Made by a program: the position numbers and the translations under genes
Assembly (NCBI RefSeq): GCF_001412655.1
Contig: NZ_CP012996.1
Span: 3,844,001 to 3,908,000, forward strand
Direction: 5' to 3'
Origin: Pedobacter sp. PACM 27299
GTDB lineage: Bacteria; Bacteroidota; Bacteroidia; Sphingobacteriales; Sphingobacteriaceae
Length of the DNA: 64,000 nt
Part shown: positions 46,955-54,663 of the stretch, piece by piece
Numbering within the stretch: position 1 is the first letter of the stretch
Layout: each line of letters begins with the position of its first letter
Notes under the pieces: generated by a model
Seen by the model: only the letters and a program-made list of their open reading frames with translations
Databases searched by the model: none
What the model was told of the DNA's origin: nothing

Positions 46955-47545
46955 ATGCTGACAAAGGCAGAAAAAACGAAACAGTTCATTCTTGATACCG
47001 CAGCACCACTATACAACGAGAAAGGTATTTCGGGAGTGAGTATAGATGATGTCCTGATGGCTACCAAGCTTACGAAGGGTTGCCTGTATGGTCATTTTGA
47101 AAACAAAGAAGACCTTTCTGAGCAAGTCATCAGTCAATCTCTTAAGAAAATCACAGACAAAGTCAGAGTGGAAATCTCAAAAGGAAAAACTTCAAAAAGT
47201 AAGATCTTTTCATTTCTGGATTTTTATAAAAACCCTATCCAAACCTCTATTCCAGGAGGTTGTCCAATCTTCAACACTGCTGTAGAAGCGGATGACAACC
47301 ATCCTTTAATCAAACAAAAAGTAGCCAAAGTATTTAGAACGGGTCAGGAAGAAATTACTGCTATCCTTCAATACGGAATTGATCAGTCTGAATTCTCAAA
47401 TGACCTGGACCCAGTGGTATTTGCTTTCAAAATGGTTGCTGCAATTGAAGGTGGGATAGTCATGTGCAGGGTACTGGAAACCGCCAAGCCAATGCAAGGC
47501 CTGATTAAAAGCCTGAAATCAGAATTAGAGCAATATTGCATCTAA
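46955..47545 (+). CDS. TetR/AcrR family transcriptional repressor
   Basis: A 196-residue regulator. The N-terminal helix-turn-helix is clear: YNEKGISGVSIDDVLMATKL followed by TKGCLYGHFENKEDL. The C-terminal ligand-binding part has the GGCPIFNTAVEADDNHP segment common in this TetR subgroup, with a cysteine as possible ligand or redox contact. Inverted repeats of the form TATAC-N6-GTATA occur in its own promoter and twice in the gap before the following SDR gene. I infer that it represses itself and the SDR gene until a small-molecule ligand binds. Confidence 0.9.
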   Translation: MLTKAEKTKQFILDTAAPLYNEKGISGVSIDDVLMATKLTKGCLYGHFENKEDLSEQVISQSLKKITDKVRVEISKGKTSKSKIFSFLDFYKNPIQTSIPGGCPIFNTAVEADDNHPLIKQKVAKVFRTGQEEITAILQYGIDQSEFSNDLDPVVFAFKMVAAIEGGIVMCRVLETAKPMQGLIKSLKSELEQYCI

Positions 47546-47559
47546 TCTTTTTACCCAAA

Positions 47560-47601
47560 AATATACCAAAAGGTATATTATAAAATAGACTAAATAGTAT
47601 A
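47560..47601 (+). promoter_or_regulatory. Two TetR-type operator copies before the SDR gene
   Basis: First copy AATATACC-AAAA-GGTATATT (47560-47579), a perfect inverted repeat. Second copy TAGAC-N6-GTATA (47586-47601), one mismatch from the TATAC-N6-GTATA core with identical spacing. The same core stands in the tetR promoter at 46915-46930. Confidence 0.65.
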
Positions 47602-47632
47602 TAAAACAACAATAAATTTAATCACAGTATAC

Positions 47633-48331
47633 ATAAAAACAACAGGAAACACCGTATTCATTAGTGGCGGAAGCGCAGGAATAGGATTAGCTATTGCTAA
47701 AAAATTAAGTGCTGCGGGGAATAAAGTCATCATCAATGGACGTAATGAAGAACGGTTACAAAATGCGTTAACACAATTGGATAATGCCCTTGCCATTCAA
47801 GGTGACTTATCAGTTGAAGCGGAAAGAGTACGTATCGCAAAGCAATTAAAGGAGAACCACCCAGATCTTAATATTATCATTAACAACGCTGGTGCAGCAT
47901 TTGCCTATTTGCTGAGTGAAACTACCAATGCACACGAGAAGGCAGCTATTGAAATGAATACGAACTTTTTTAGTGTCATTCATTTCACTGAACTGCTACT
48001 TCCCCATCTTTTGCAGAAAACAGCAGCTGCTGTTGTTAACGTATCTTCAATTGCAGTCTTTGGCAGCCACAAAATGCTACCGACTTACAGCGCAACCAAA
48101 GCAGCATTACATAGTTATACCGTTGCTTTACGAAATACTTATGAAGAAGAGAAAAATGTCCAGGTGTACGAAGTGTATCCTCCACTTGTAAATACAGAGT
48201 TTTCGGCGGAAATAGGTGGTGCCAATGGAATTCCACCTGAAGAGGTTGCGGAGGAATTACTTATTGCATTAGAAAAAAATCAGTTTGACGTCCCTGTAGG
48301 TAATTCAAAGCAGTTTTTCCCTCAGCTTTGA
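47633..48331 (+). CDS. Short-chain dehydrogenase/reductase (DltE-like), start position reads ATA
   Basis: An SDR-family NAD(P)-dependent oxidoreductase of about 233 residues. Translation from 47633 reads (I)KTTGNTVFISGGSAGIGLAI, with the intact cofactor motif. N-N-A-G in IIINNAGAAFAY, the catalytic serine in VNVSSIAVFG and the YSATK active site (Y-x-x-x-K) follow. The family usually begins MKTTGN. Here the codon at that place is ATA, and the next in-frame candidate, TTG at 47777, would remove the whole cofactor-binding motif. Upstream the frame is closed at 47591. So the gene either uses a rare ATA start or has just lost its start codon. The rest of the frame shows no damage. TetR-type operators precede it. 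Confidence 0.75.
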   Translation: MKTTGNTVFISGGSAGIGLAIAKKLSAAGNKVIINGRNEERLQNALTQLDNALAIQGDLSVEAERVRIAKQLKENHPDLNIIINNAGAAFAYLLSETTNAHEKAAIEMNTNFFSVIHFTELLLPHLLQKTAAAVVNVSSIAVFGSHKMLPTYSATKAALHSYTVALRNTYEEEKNVQVYEVYPPLVNTEFSAEIGGANGIPPEEVAEELLIALEKNQFDVPVGNSKQFFPQL

Positions 48332-48364
48332 TCCTAGGAGAATGAAGATTAGCCAAGCTACCAC

Positions 48365-48395
48365 ATCTTGCTATTCCGTCTTGGAATAGCAAGAT
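48365..48395 (+). terminator. Hairpin after the SDR gene
   Basis: A perfect 13-bp stem (48365-48377 with 48383-48395) around a 5-base loop, 34 bp after the SDR stop codon. The following U-run is weak, but position and stability fit a terminator. Confidence 0.65.
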
Positions 48396-48484
48396 CATTT
48401 AGCAAAAGATTACATTATCCAAGTTTGGCTGAAAAAACTTCATTCTTTTCTCTCTCTAGAGCTAGCAACCTTTCCTAAAGAATA

Positions 48485-48943
48485 TCAATCTTTTCCCTTC
48501 AGCCTAGCGATATAAATTCTAAATTCCTCAAGACTCTGCTTTAAATCAGCGATTAAGTCCAGGAGTAATTCTACATTATTCTCATCTCGATTCAATAGAT
48601 TGAGGTTATCCATACCGGGTTGTTTCAACTGGGCTCTTAATACCATTGGTATTTTATAACTCTTAGCGGTCAAAGCACAGGCATATAAGGATAAACTATT
48701 TATAATACCCGATAGACTGCGATCATAGTATGAAAGCAACTTTTTATAGCTTTTACTACGTTTAAAAACCAAACGGTAGGGTTTAAATTTGCTTTGCGAA
48801 AGGATGAAATCATCTTCTAAATCTTCAGCCTCATCCATCCCAAATCTTAACATTAGCTCTAACTTAAATTCAATTAGCTTATTCATTGAAATCAGAAAAT
48901 TTTCAAAACTAATGAGGTGAGTATTTTGAAGATCCAAAAACAA
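48485..48943 (-). CDS. Hypothetical helical protein in AT-rich accessory patch
   Basis: A 152-residue soluble protein, mostly helical by composition, with charged ends (EAEDLEDDF, IARLKGKD) and no signal peptide or membrane segment. I do not recognise a family; it may be a four-helix type like small 23S-IVP/four-helix proteins, but this is only an impression. It is divergent from the DUF3883 fragment, whose open frame begins within 30 bp of this start. Its base composition is more AT-rich than that of the neighbouring core genes. Confidence 0.5.
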   Translation of the reverse strand: MFLDLQNTHLISFENFLISMNKLIEFKLELMLRFGMDEAEDLEDDFILSQSKFKPYRLVFKRSKSYKKLLSYYDRSLSGIINSLSLYACALTAKSYKIPMVLRAQLKQPGMDNLNLLNRDENNVELLLDLIADLKQSLEEFRIYIARLKGKD

Positions 48944-49566
48944 GTAATCACTGGCGTAATAGTGTAAGAAAGATTAGTGAAGAAAGGTTCAATCAAATTC
49001 TTGAAAATTCAGGATTAAACATCGAAAAAAACATACTAAATGAGCCAATTATAAGTGAATCAACATTTCCAGATGTTAGTGAGGTTAAAATAAGCTTTGC
49101 AAAAACATCATTAATAGCTGTATTAAAACCTCAAGATCAAAAACAGTATACTAGTAATACTTCTTTTAGAAACTCTAAAAACTCAACCAAAATTCGGAAT
49201 TATGGAGAGAAATTAATCATGACTCATTTAACATCTATTTTACATGAGGATGAGATCAAAACCCTCAGTCATCATGCCATTAAAAATGAAAAATTCGGTT
49301 ATGATATCTCTTACACTAACCTTAAGAAAGAGACCATCTATATAAAGGTAAAAGCTACAACCGCAGCATTGTTTAATAATTTCCTAATCACAGCAAATGA
49401 ATTAAGTGCAGCTAAAGAATTCGGCAATCAGTATAAAATCTATCTAGTTAACAATGTTACTACTACTGACGTTAAAATAGAAATTATTGAGAATATCTTC
49501 GCGCGTCTTAACGAACAAAGCTATATGAGTACTCCAATGTCTTTTAAAATTGAAAAGGTAAAATAG
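48916..49566 (+). pseudogene. DUF3883 domain protein fragment lacking a start
   Basis: The frame ending at 49566 stays open back to a TGA at 48913-48915, and reads like protein throughout (NHWRNSVRKISEERFNQILE and onwards). No ATG, GTG or TTG occurs in this first third. The first ATG is at 49219 and gives 115 residues. The C-terminal part fits DUF3883, a domain seen in restriction and defence-associated proteins: NEKFGYDISYTNLKKETIYIKVKAT and FLITANELSAAKEFGNQYKIYLV, including the nuclease-like D...EVK-type pattern (here YIKVK). I infer that a longer gene lost its 5' end. The short product from 49219 would hold only the domain core. Confidence 0.55.
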
Positions 49567-49671
49567 CCAGATTCGAAGTATACTACTTCTCCGATTAAAC
49601 CAGCCTTCTGACAAAATTCAATTTCATAATAATTATGCGCATATTTAATTATAAAAAAAGCAAGAATTGAC

Positions 49672-50343
49672 ATGATGAATGTAGCAAGTACATTTGGTTA
49701 TAAAATAGATTGGGCACAACCAATTAATTATAAAATTGCGATCAATTCTCAGGCGATGTCCCATATAGAGTTAAATAATGAAATTGTCTCCTCTTCCAGG
49801 ATTTATTTCATTTGTAAAATAAAAAAAACAGGACTGTTGAGCAGATTTCTAACCAGTTCAACCGATCACCCTGAAATTCTATATGTTGGAGAAACTTTCA
49901 ATAAATCAGATCGCTACAGACGTCATGAACAGATACTTAAAGCAACAACACTAATTAATGACCATGATCAGCTTTTCATTTACTTTATAAAATCTCATTT
50001 TTTCCATATTTCACCTTCCCTATGGGCTAATAGACCTCAGAATATAATGAAAGAATTAAGAGACCTAAACAGTAAATCTTCAGTTTGGTTACTAGAACGT
50101 TTGTACATTCATTTGTTCCAACCCATTTTAAATGATAAACATAAGAGTGGTAATATCTTTAAAGATAGCCTAATTAAAAAGAAGCTTCAGGACAAAGGCA
50201 TTCGTTACGTTCACCTTGATATTGGGATGAAGGGTCCAGATTTTCAGTTTTGGACTCCTAAAAGAAAGTTAAAATCAGACTGGTACTATTTAGACCTGGA
50301 AACAGAAACCATTCATGAGGGAGTTCCAAAGTTCTTTAGCTAG
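49672..50343 (+). CDS. GIY-YIG-like nuclease domain protein
   Basis: A 223-residue protein. Residues 40-155 match the GIY-YIG nuclease pattern: IYF (44-46) for GIY, YVG (71-73) for YIG, the catalytic arginine region DRYRRHE (80-86), the metal-binding glutamate in LLERLYIHLFQP (E142) and the asparagine in PILND (N154). An insertion at 51-67 separates the first two motifs. The C-terminal 60 residues (WTPKRKLKSDWYYLDLETET) are unrecognised. It follows the DUF3883 fragment in the same direction. Similarity is by motif order only and is fairly divergent; the biological role (DNA repair, mobile element or defence) is open. Confidence 0.6.
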   Translation: MMNVASTFGYKIDWAQPINYKIAINSQAMSHIELNNEIVSSSRIYFICKIKKTGLLSRFLTSSTDHPEILYVGETFNKSDRYRRHEQILKATTLINDHDQLFIYFIKSHFFHISPSLWANRPQNIMKELRDLNSKSSVWLLERLYIHLFQPILNDKHKSGNIFKDSLIKKKLQDKGIRYVHLDIGMKGPDFQFWTPKRKLKSDWYYLDLETETIHEGVPKFFS

Positions 50344-50596
50344 TATCTAGCCCGACAGATCCGTGTGCAGTTCAAATATCACCACCATATTTATAAAACA
50401 CTACCATAAATATCTCATTTTTGAGATTAAAAATTGTGGACACTTCATCCAATCAGATCAACCTGAAGAATTGGACTTATGCCTAAAAACCTTTTTAAAC
50501 ACCCCCTAATCGGCTCATTTCAACCAATTACACCATAAAACCAAAAGTTATTTTTTTCCGACAAAAGAAATTTAAAAAAAGGCAGCTATTTGCCTG
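50344..50596. other. Non-coding AT-rich stretch
   Basis: About 250 bp after the GIY-YIG gene with no coding frame that I can support and no RNA gene recognised. A small hairpin (AGGCA, 6-base loop, TGCCT) lies at 50580-50596, next to the structured element that follows. Confidence 0.4.
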
Positions 50597-50756
50597 TTTG
50601 TGGTCGGATAGTGTTCGGGAAGAGAAGTGCCTTATGATAGGGTTCGGAAGGGGTTCCGATAGGGTTCGCGTAGGGTTGCCTTAGTCTCTGCTATCCGAAC
50701 CCTATAGCACCCCCTTCCAGAGGCTATAAAAATTCAGGTCTCTTCCCGACCACAAT
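50597..50756. repeat. GGGTTCG-rich structured intergenic element
   Basis: An unusual 150-bp non-coding block, GC-richer than its flanks. On the left, GTGGTCGG (50600-50607) and TCGGGAAGAGA (50615-50625) pair with the single right arm TCTCTTCCCGACCAC (50739-50753). Inside, the motif ATAGGGTTCG occurs at 50637-50646 and 50659-50668, with related units at 50608-50619, 50650-50658 and 50669-50680. Its reverse complement CCGAACCCTAT is at 50695-50705. It can fold as a long hairpin or several alternative ones. It may be a dispersed intergenic repeat (MITE- or REP-like) or an RNA. Confidence 0.6.
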
Positions 50757-50829
50757 TAAAGCGCTTCCTTTCTATGAAAACAAAATGCCGTTTTGAAGGT
50801 TATCTTGGGTAGACCTACAGAAAAGTATT

Positions 50830-50958
50830 ATGGCTGAAATAGACGTACAACCTAAAAAGAAAAGCCCGATCCTCTGGATCATAGGCATCATCGTAGTGCT
50901 GATCATATTGTATTTCCTATTTGGAGGAGGCAACAACACTGCCACTTCATTCGGTTAA
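50830..50958 (+). CDS. 42-residue single-pass membrane protein
   Basis: ATG at 50830, TAA at 50956-50958. The product has a basic N-terminus (MAEIDVQPKKKSP), one membrane helix (ILWIIGIIVVLIILYFLFGG) and a short polar tail. It directly precedes the PRC-barrel gene (start 50981), 22 bp apart, so they are probably co-transcribed. Small proteins of this shape are common in Bacteroidota but functionally unknown. Confidence 0.6.
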   Translation: MAEIDVQPKKKSPILWIIGIIVVLIILYFLFGGGNNTATSFG

Positions 50959-50980
50959 TTATTTACCTATCACAGAGAAC

Positions 50981-51502
50981 ATGGAAACCAAGGAACCTCA
51001 CAAAACTACCTATCTGGAAGAATTAAGTGCCAGTGATTTTGAAGTTGCCGACAAGCAGCCGGATATCAATGGCTGGGAAATTGTAGACCCCCTGGGCAAT
51101 GAACTAGGCGAAGTAGAAGACCTGATCTTCGACAGCAATGCAAGAAAAGTACGATATATTGTGGCCAGCCTGGATCTTGAGCAACTGGAAGACGATGGAA
51201 ATGATGACTATCTGGTATTGATTCCAATCGGAATAGTGGATTTGGATGAAGATGAGGAAGAAGTAATTTTACCGGAAGTTTCTGTCGGCTTTCTAGCTAC
51301 ACTTCCCAGATACAGTCCGGGTAAAACCATTTCTCCGGCAGAAGAACTAGCCTTGCGTTACGCTTTCCTTGGAGAAGATGCTTTGCCTGATGCAAACGCG
51401 GTGGTCTATGAAACTCACCCGGAAGACTTTTATACCCACAAACACTTTGATGATGCCCGATTTAAAACGCGAAATACTGACCCAAGAGACCAAAATAACT
51501 GA
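50981..51502 (+). CDS. PRC-barrel domain protein
   Basis: A 173-residue soluble acidic protein, start set at ATG 50981 (METKEPHKTTYLEEL). The in-frame ATG at 50921 would overlap the 42-residue gene before it. Residues 30-105 form a PRC-barrel: INGWEIVDPLGNELGEVEDL followed by VRYIVASLDLE. An acidic loop (DLDEDEEEVILPEV) and a C-terminal part with YETHPEDFY and FKTRNTDPRD are present. PRC-barrel proteins in Bacteroidota are often in stress-linked clusters; no partner or ligand is known for this type. Confidence 0.8.
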   Translation: METKEPHKTTYLEELSASDFEVADKQPDINGWEIVDPLGNELGEVEDLIFDSNARKVRYIVASLDLEQLEDDGNDDYLVLIPIGIVDLDEDEEEVILPEVSVGFLATLPRYSPGKTISPAEELALRYAFLGEDALPDANAVVYETHPEDFYTHKHFDDARFKTRNTDPRDQNN

Positions 51503-51515
51503 TAAAACATAGTTC

Positions 51516-51545
51516 AAAACAGATGTCATGGATGGCATCTGTTTT
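51516..51545. terminator. Bidirectional terminator after the PRC-barrel gene
   Basis: A 14-bp stem (51516-51529 with 51532-51545) including one T-G pair, with A-run on the left and T-run on the right. It lies between convergent genes and touches the stop region of the PAS-protein gene. Confidence 0.75.
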
Positions 51546-52222
51546 CAATTTAAAACCCTGGAAGCGATTAAGCAGACGCCAGTAATCCCGCTATTCCCAT
51601 CAAATAAAGGCGTATACGCATACTGAAACCCATTTTCTATAAAGCTATAGGGTACTCCATTATGGTACACATGCTGTAATACCGGAAGGTACTTGCGCTG
51701 CCAGTCCTGCCCTAACTCCAGCATCAAATTATTTACCACCTCAATCTGGAAACCAGCTCCCTTATAAATACACATGGGTACTGGCGCCGACAATACCAGC
51801 GTCCGCAAATTCCTTTCAGACTGTGCAACCATCAGCCTATTGATCTCCAGGGCAGTAACATCTGTTGCCATTACCAATATCGCTGAAGCTTTATGGTCTT
51901 TGTTAAAGATTGGGGTATAGCTATAGTCCACGTATACATTCTCCATCTGACCACCTCGATTCAGCTTAACCCTGGCACCCTCTTCCTTCCAAAGCTCTCC
52001 AGTCTTTGCCACCTGCTTCAGGATTTCAGGATATTCCTGATTCGCCAGCTCCGGCAAAACATCAAGTAATGGTAAATTAATTATCGAAGCACTCCTACCC
52101 CATAATTCCAGCATCTTTTCATTCACCATTTCCAGCTTAAACCTATCTACATCTAAGATAGCTGCAGACACTGGAGAGTGATCAAATAATTGGTAATAGG
52201 GCAAAAAGCTTTTTTGATACAT
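51545..52222 (-). CDS. PAS-PAS protein without kinase domain
   Basis: A 225-residue soluble protein made of two PAS domains (about 10-130 and 135-225) and nothing else. The first contains PLLDVLPELANQEYPEILKQ, closely like segments in the kinases at 27284-29248 and 55983-58301. The second ends abruptly after GVCLIASRVLN. It looks like the sensor half of those kinases without the HisKA and ATPase part. It could be a stand-alone sensory adaptor or a truncated kinase gene; no downstream kinase-like sequence is left. Confidence 0.75.
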   Translation of the reverse strand: MYQKSFLPYYQLFDHSPVSAAILDVDRFKLEMVNEKMLELWGRSASIINLPLLDVLPELANQEYPEILKQVAKTGELWKEEGARVKLNRGGQMENVYVDYSYTPIFNKDHKASAILVMATDVTALEINRLMVAQSERNLRTLVLSAPVPMCIYKGAGFQIEVVNNLMLELGQDWQRKYLPVLQHVYHNGVPYSFIENGFQYAYTPLFDGNSGITGVCLIASRVLN

Positions 52223-52410
52223 AATTTTCTTAGACGCTGATTTACTGGCTTATATTTATTTCTAATCTAAAAAAGCGGATCAAGAAATACAAATTTTATA
52301 GGGACAGCGCAGGGTTTTGGAGAGGATTACGTATCGCACCTGCAAAATAAAGTATAAATACCCTAAACTCTTTACGCCTGCAAGTGTTTATACCATACAT
52401 TTAAATTAAC

Positions 52411-52659
52411 ATGAAAAGTCAAGAAACAACTATTAGCCCCGATTTACAGCAGTTCATTAATATCTTTCAGCCCAATAAATTTAAACTTTTAACTCGCGGC
52501 ATTGAAGTAAGGGGAATTAGTAACATGCACAGTACCATCACTCAAGCCAAGCACCTGATTGAAAGATTAGGCCTCAACCTGACCATTCAACACAATGCAG
52601 AAATGCTGAGCTATGGTGGCTTCGAAGTAAACAACTGCGAAGGAACATTTGGAAAATAA
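52411..52659 (+). CDS. Small protein of unknown function
   Basis: An 82-residue soluble protein (MKSQETTISPDLQQFINIFQ at the start), no membrane segment, no recognised family. Starts with ATG at 52411 after an AT-rich region. It lies ahead of the kinase at 52772 in the same direction, 112 bp away. Its composition is credible for a real protein. Confidence 0.5.
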   Translation: MKSQETTISPDLQQFINIFQPNKFKLLTRGIEVRGISNMHSTITQAKHLIERLGLNLTIQHNAEMLSYGGFEVNNCEGTFGK

Positions 52660-52771
52660 ATAACAAACACACGACTTCTGAATAAAAGACAGCCGTTTTT
52701 CTGAGTCTACCTCTGCTTTCACACCATATGACACAACTTCCATTCAGTTCCTACTGCCCCGCCCCCAGATC

Positions 52772-54658
52772 ATGAAAAACCTAACAAATACTTCCCAGGA
52801 ATTTGCGTATGATCAAAAACTTCAAACACTGCAGGCACGTGTTGATGAGTTATCAGACTTCATCGAAAATGCTTCACTGCCCTTACATTGGGTAGATAAA
52901 AATGGGTATATCACTTGGGCCAATCAAGCCGAACTTGATGCCCTAGGCTTCACAAGAGAGGAATACATTGGCGCGTCGATCACCAATTTTCATCAGGACC
53001 CGGAAGTGATCAGTGATATACTGACCAGGTTATCCAACAATGAGACCCTGCACAATTATCCCGCTCGACTGAAATGCAAGGATGGCTCAATTAAACATGT
53101 ATTGATCAGTTCCAACGTAGCACGAAAAAACGGCGAGTTCATCCACACCCGCTGCTTCACCAGAGATATAACCGAACTGGTTACCGAAATGGAACGCAAG
53201 GAAAGCCTGCTGCTGGAATTGAAGGAAAGTGATACCCGGATGAAAATGGCGATCAGTTCCACAAATATGGGAACATGGGAGTATAGCCCCTCGCAGTCCT
53301 ACTTGTACCTTTCCGCAGAAGCGAGCAGCATTCTCGGCTTTCCTGAAGAGCAGACAGTAGATTATACCAGTTTTTTAAGAATAGTAGACCCCCAGGAAAG
53401 AATACGCGTTCACAAAGGCTTAAATGCTTCTGTTAAGGCTACAGGAAACGACACCTATAGCACCAAGTTTAAAATTATCAGACCGAGTGACGAGGCCGAA
53501 CGCTGGTTACATTTACAGGGAAAGATCACCTTAAAATCCAATCAGAAAACGAGCAGATTTATCGGCACAGTGCTGGACATAACCGAAACGGTTCTTGCAG
53601 AAGAAAAAAATTCGCGCCTCCTTGCCATTATTGACTCCAGCAACGATGCGATTATCAGTTTCAACTTAGAAGGAAAAATAACCAGTTGGAACAATGCTGC
53701 AGAAGACATTTTCGGCTTCCATCAGGAAGAGGTAATCGGATCAAGTGCACATGCCCTTATTCCTGATGAAAAACATCAGGAACTTAGCGATCTCTTAGCA
53801 AAGGTTGCCCAGGGCGAACGGGTGCATCAACTTGAAACTCGGCTGCTCACTAAAGATCAGGGTGAAATAGAAGTGGCCATTACCTTAAGTCCAATTAAAG
53901 AGGCAACAGGGAAGATCATTGGCTTTTCAAAAATCGTACGCGATATCACAGAAAAAAAACATGAAGAGCAGCGAAAAAACTCGTTCATTGCCATGGTGAG
54001 TCACGAAATCAAAACCCCAATCACAGCTGTAACTGCTTACCTGCAAATGCTTTTGCAAAAGGCCCAAAAAGAACAAGACACCTTTTACATCAACCTGCTT
54101 TCCAGAGCGGATGTGAAGGTCAAAAAGATGACAGCAATGGTACAGGATTTCTTGAATGTCACGAGATTGGAAGAAGGCAAACTCCAGATCTTGAAACAGG
54201 AGTTCGAGCTTGCCCCGCTGATTAAGGAAATTGCTGAAGATGGACAGTTCTTCAGCAACCAGCATATCATTAATATTGTCAATTGTGACGAATTAAAAGT
54301 TTACGCTGATAAAGAAAAATTAGGACATGTATTGAGTAATCTGTTGAGCAATGCCATTAAATATTCCCCGAAAGGTGGCTTCATCTTCATAAAATGCGAA
54401 ACAATAGCTAAAAAAGTCAGAGTCTCCATCACAGACCAAGGAATAGGCATTAAAAAATCAGACCAGAAAAGAATCTTCGAAAGGTTCTACAGAGTAGATG
54501 ATGAAAATGAATATACCGCTTCTGGTTTTGGCATAGGACTATACCTGGCCTCGGAAATCCTGGCTTACCACAACAGTCAAATTCATATCAACAGTAAAGA
54601 AAATAAAGGCTCCACCTTTTTCTTTGATCTCGAAATCTCCAGTAACACCTTATCCTAA
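52772..54658 (+). CDS. Three-PAS sensor histidine kinase
   Basis: A 628-residue soluble kinase. An N-terminal coiled region is followed by PAS domains at about 25-145 (LHWVDKNGYITWANQAEL), 150-275 and 280-400 (IISFNLEGKITSWNNAAEDI). HisKA has the H-box MVSHEIKTPITAVTAYLQ near residue 411. HATPase_c has NLLSNAIKYSPKGG, ITDQGIGIKK and SGFGIGLYLASEI. Its stop lies 5 bp from the stop of the convergent kinase gene, so there is no room for separate terminators. No response regulator is adjacent. Confidence 0.9.
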   Translation: MKNLTNTSQEFAYDQKLQTLQARVDELSDFIENASLPLHWVDKNGYITWANQAELDALGFTREEYIGASITNFHQDPEVISDILTRLSNNETLHNYPARLKCKDGSIKHVLISSNVARKNGEFIHTRCFTRDITELVTEMERKESLLLELKESDTRMKMAISSTNMGTWEYSPSQSYLYLSAEASSILGFPEEQTVDYTSFLRIVDPQERIRVHKGLNASVKATGNDTYSTKFKIIRPSDEAERWLHLQGKITLKSNQKTSRFIGTVLDITETVLAEEKNSRLLAIIDSSNDAIISFNLEGKITSWNNAAEDIFGFHQEEVIGSSAHALIPDEKHQELSDLLAKVAQGERVHQLETRLLTKDQGEIEVAITLSPIKEATGKIIGFSKIVRDITEKKHEEQRKNSFIAMVSHEIKTPITAVTAYLQMLLQKAQKEQDTFYINLLSRADVKVKKMTAMVQDFLNVTRLEEGKLQILKQEFELAPLIKEIAEDGQFFSNQHIINIVNCDELKVYADKEKLGHVLSNLLSNAIKYSPKGGFIFIKCETIAKKVRVSITDQGIGIKKSDQKRIFERFYRVDDENEYTASGFGIGLYLASEILAYHNSQIHINSKENKGSTFFFDLEISSNTLS

Positions 54659-54663
54659 GGTGA

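Noticed and set aside
47777..48331. TTG at 47777 as the true start of the SDR gene
   Set aside because: It would remove the TGxxxGxG cofactor motif that is clearly encoded in frame upstream, so it is not a functional start even though it is the first standard codon.
50637..50705. Repeated GGGTTCG units considered as a CRISPR array
   Set aside because: Units are too short (about 10 bases), spacing is irregular, an inverted copy is present and no cas gene is nearby.
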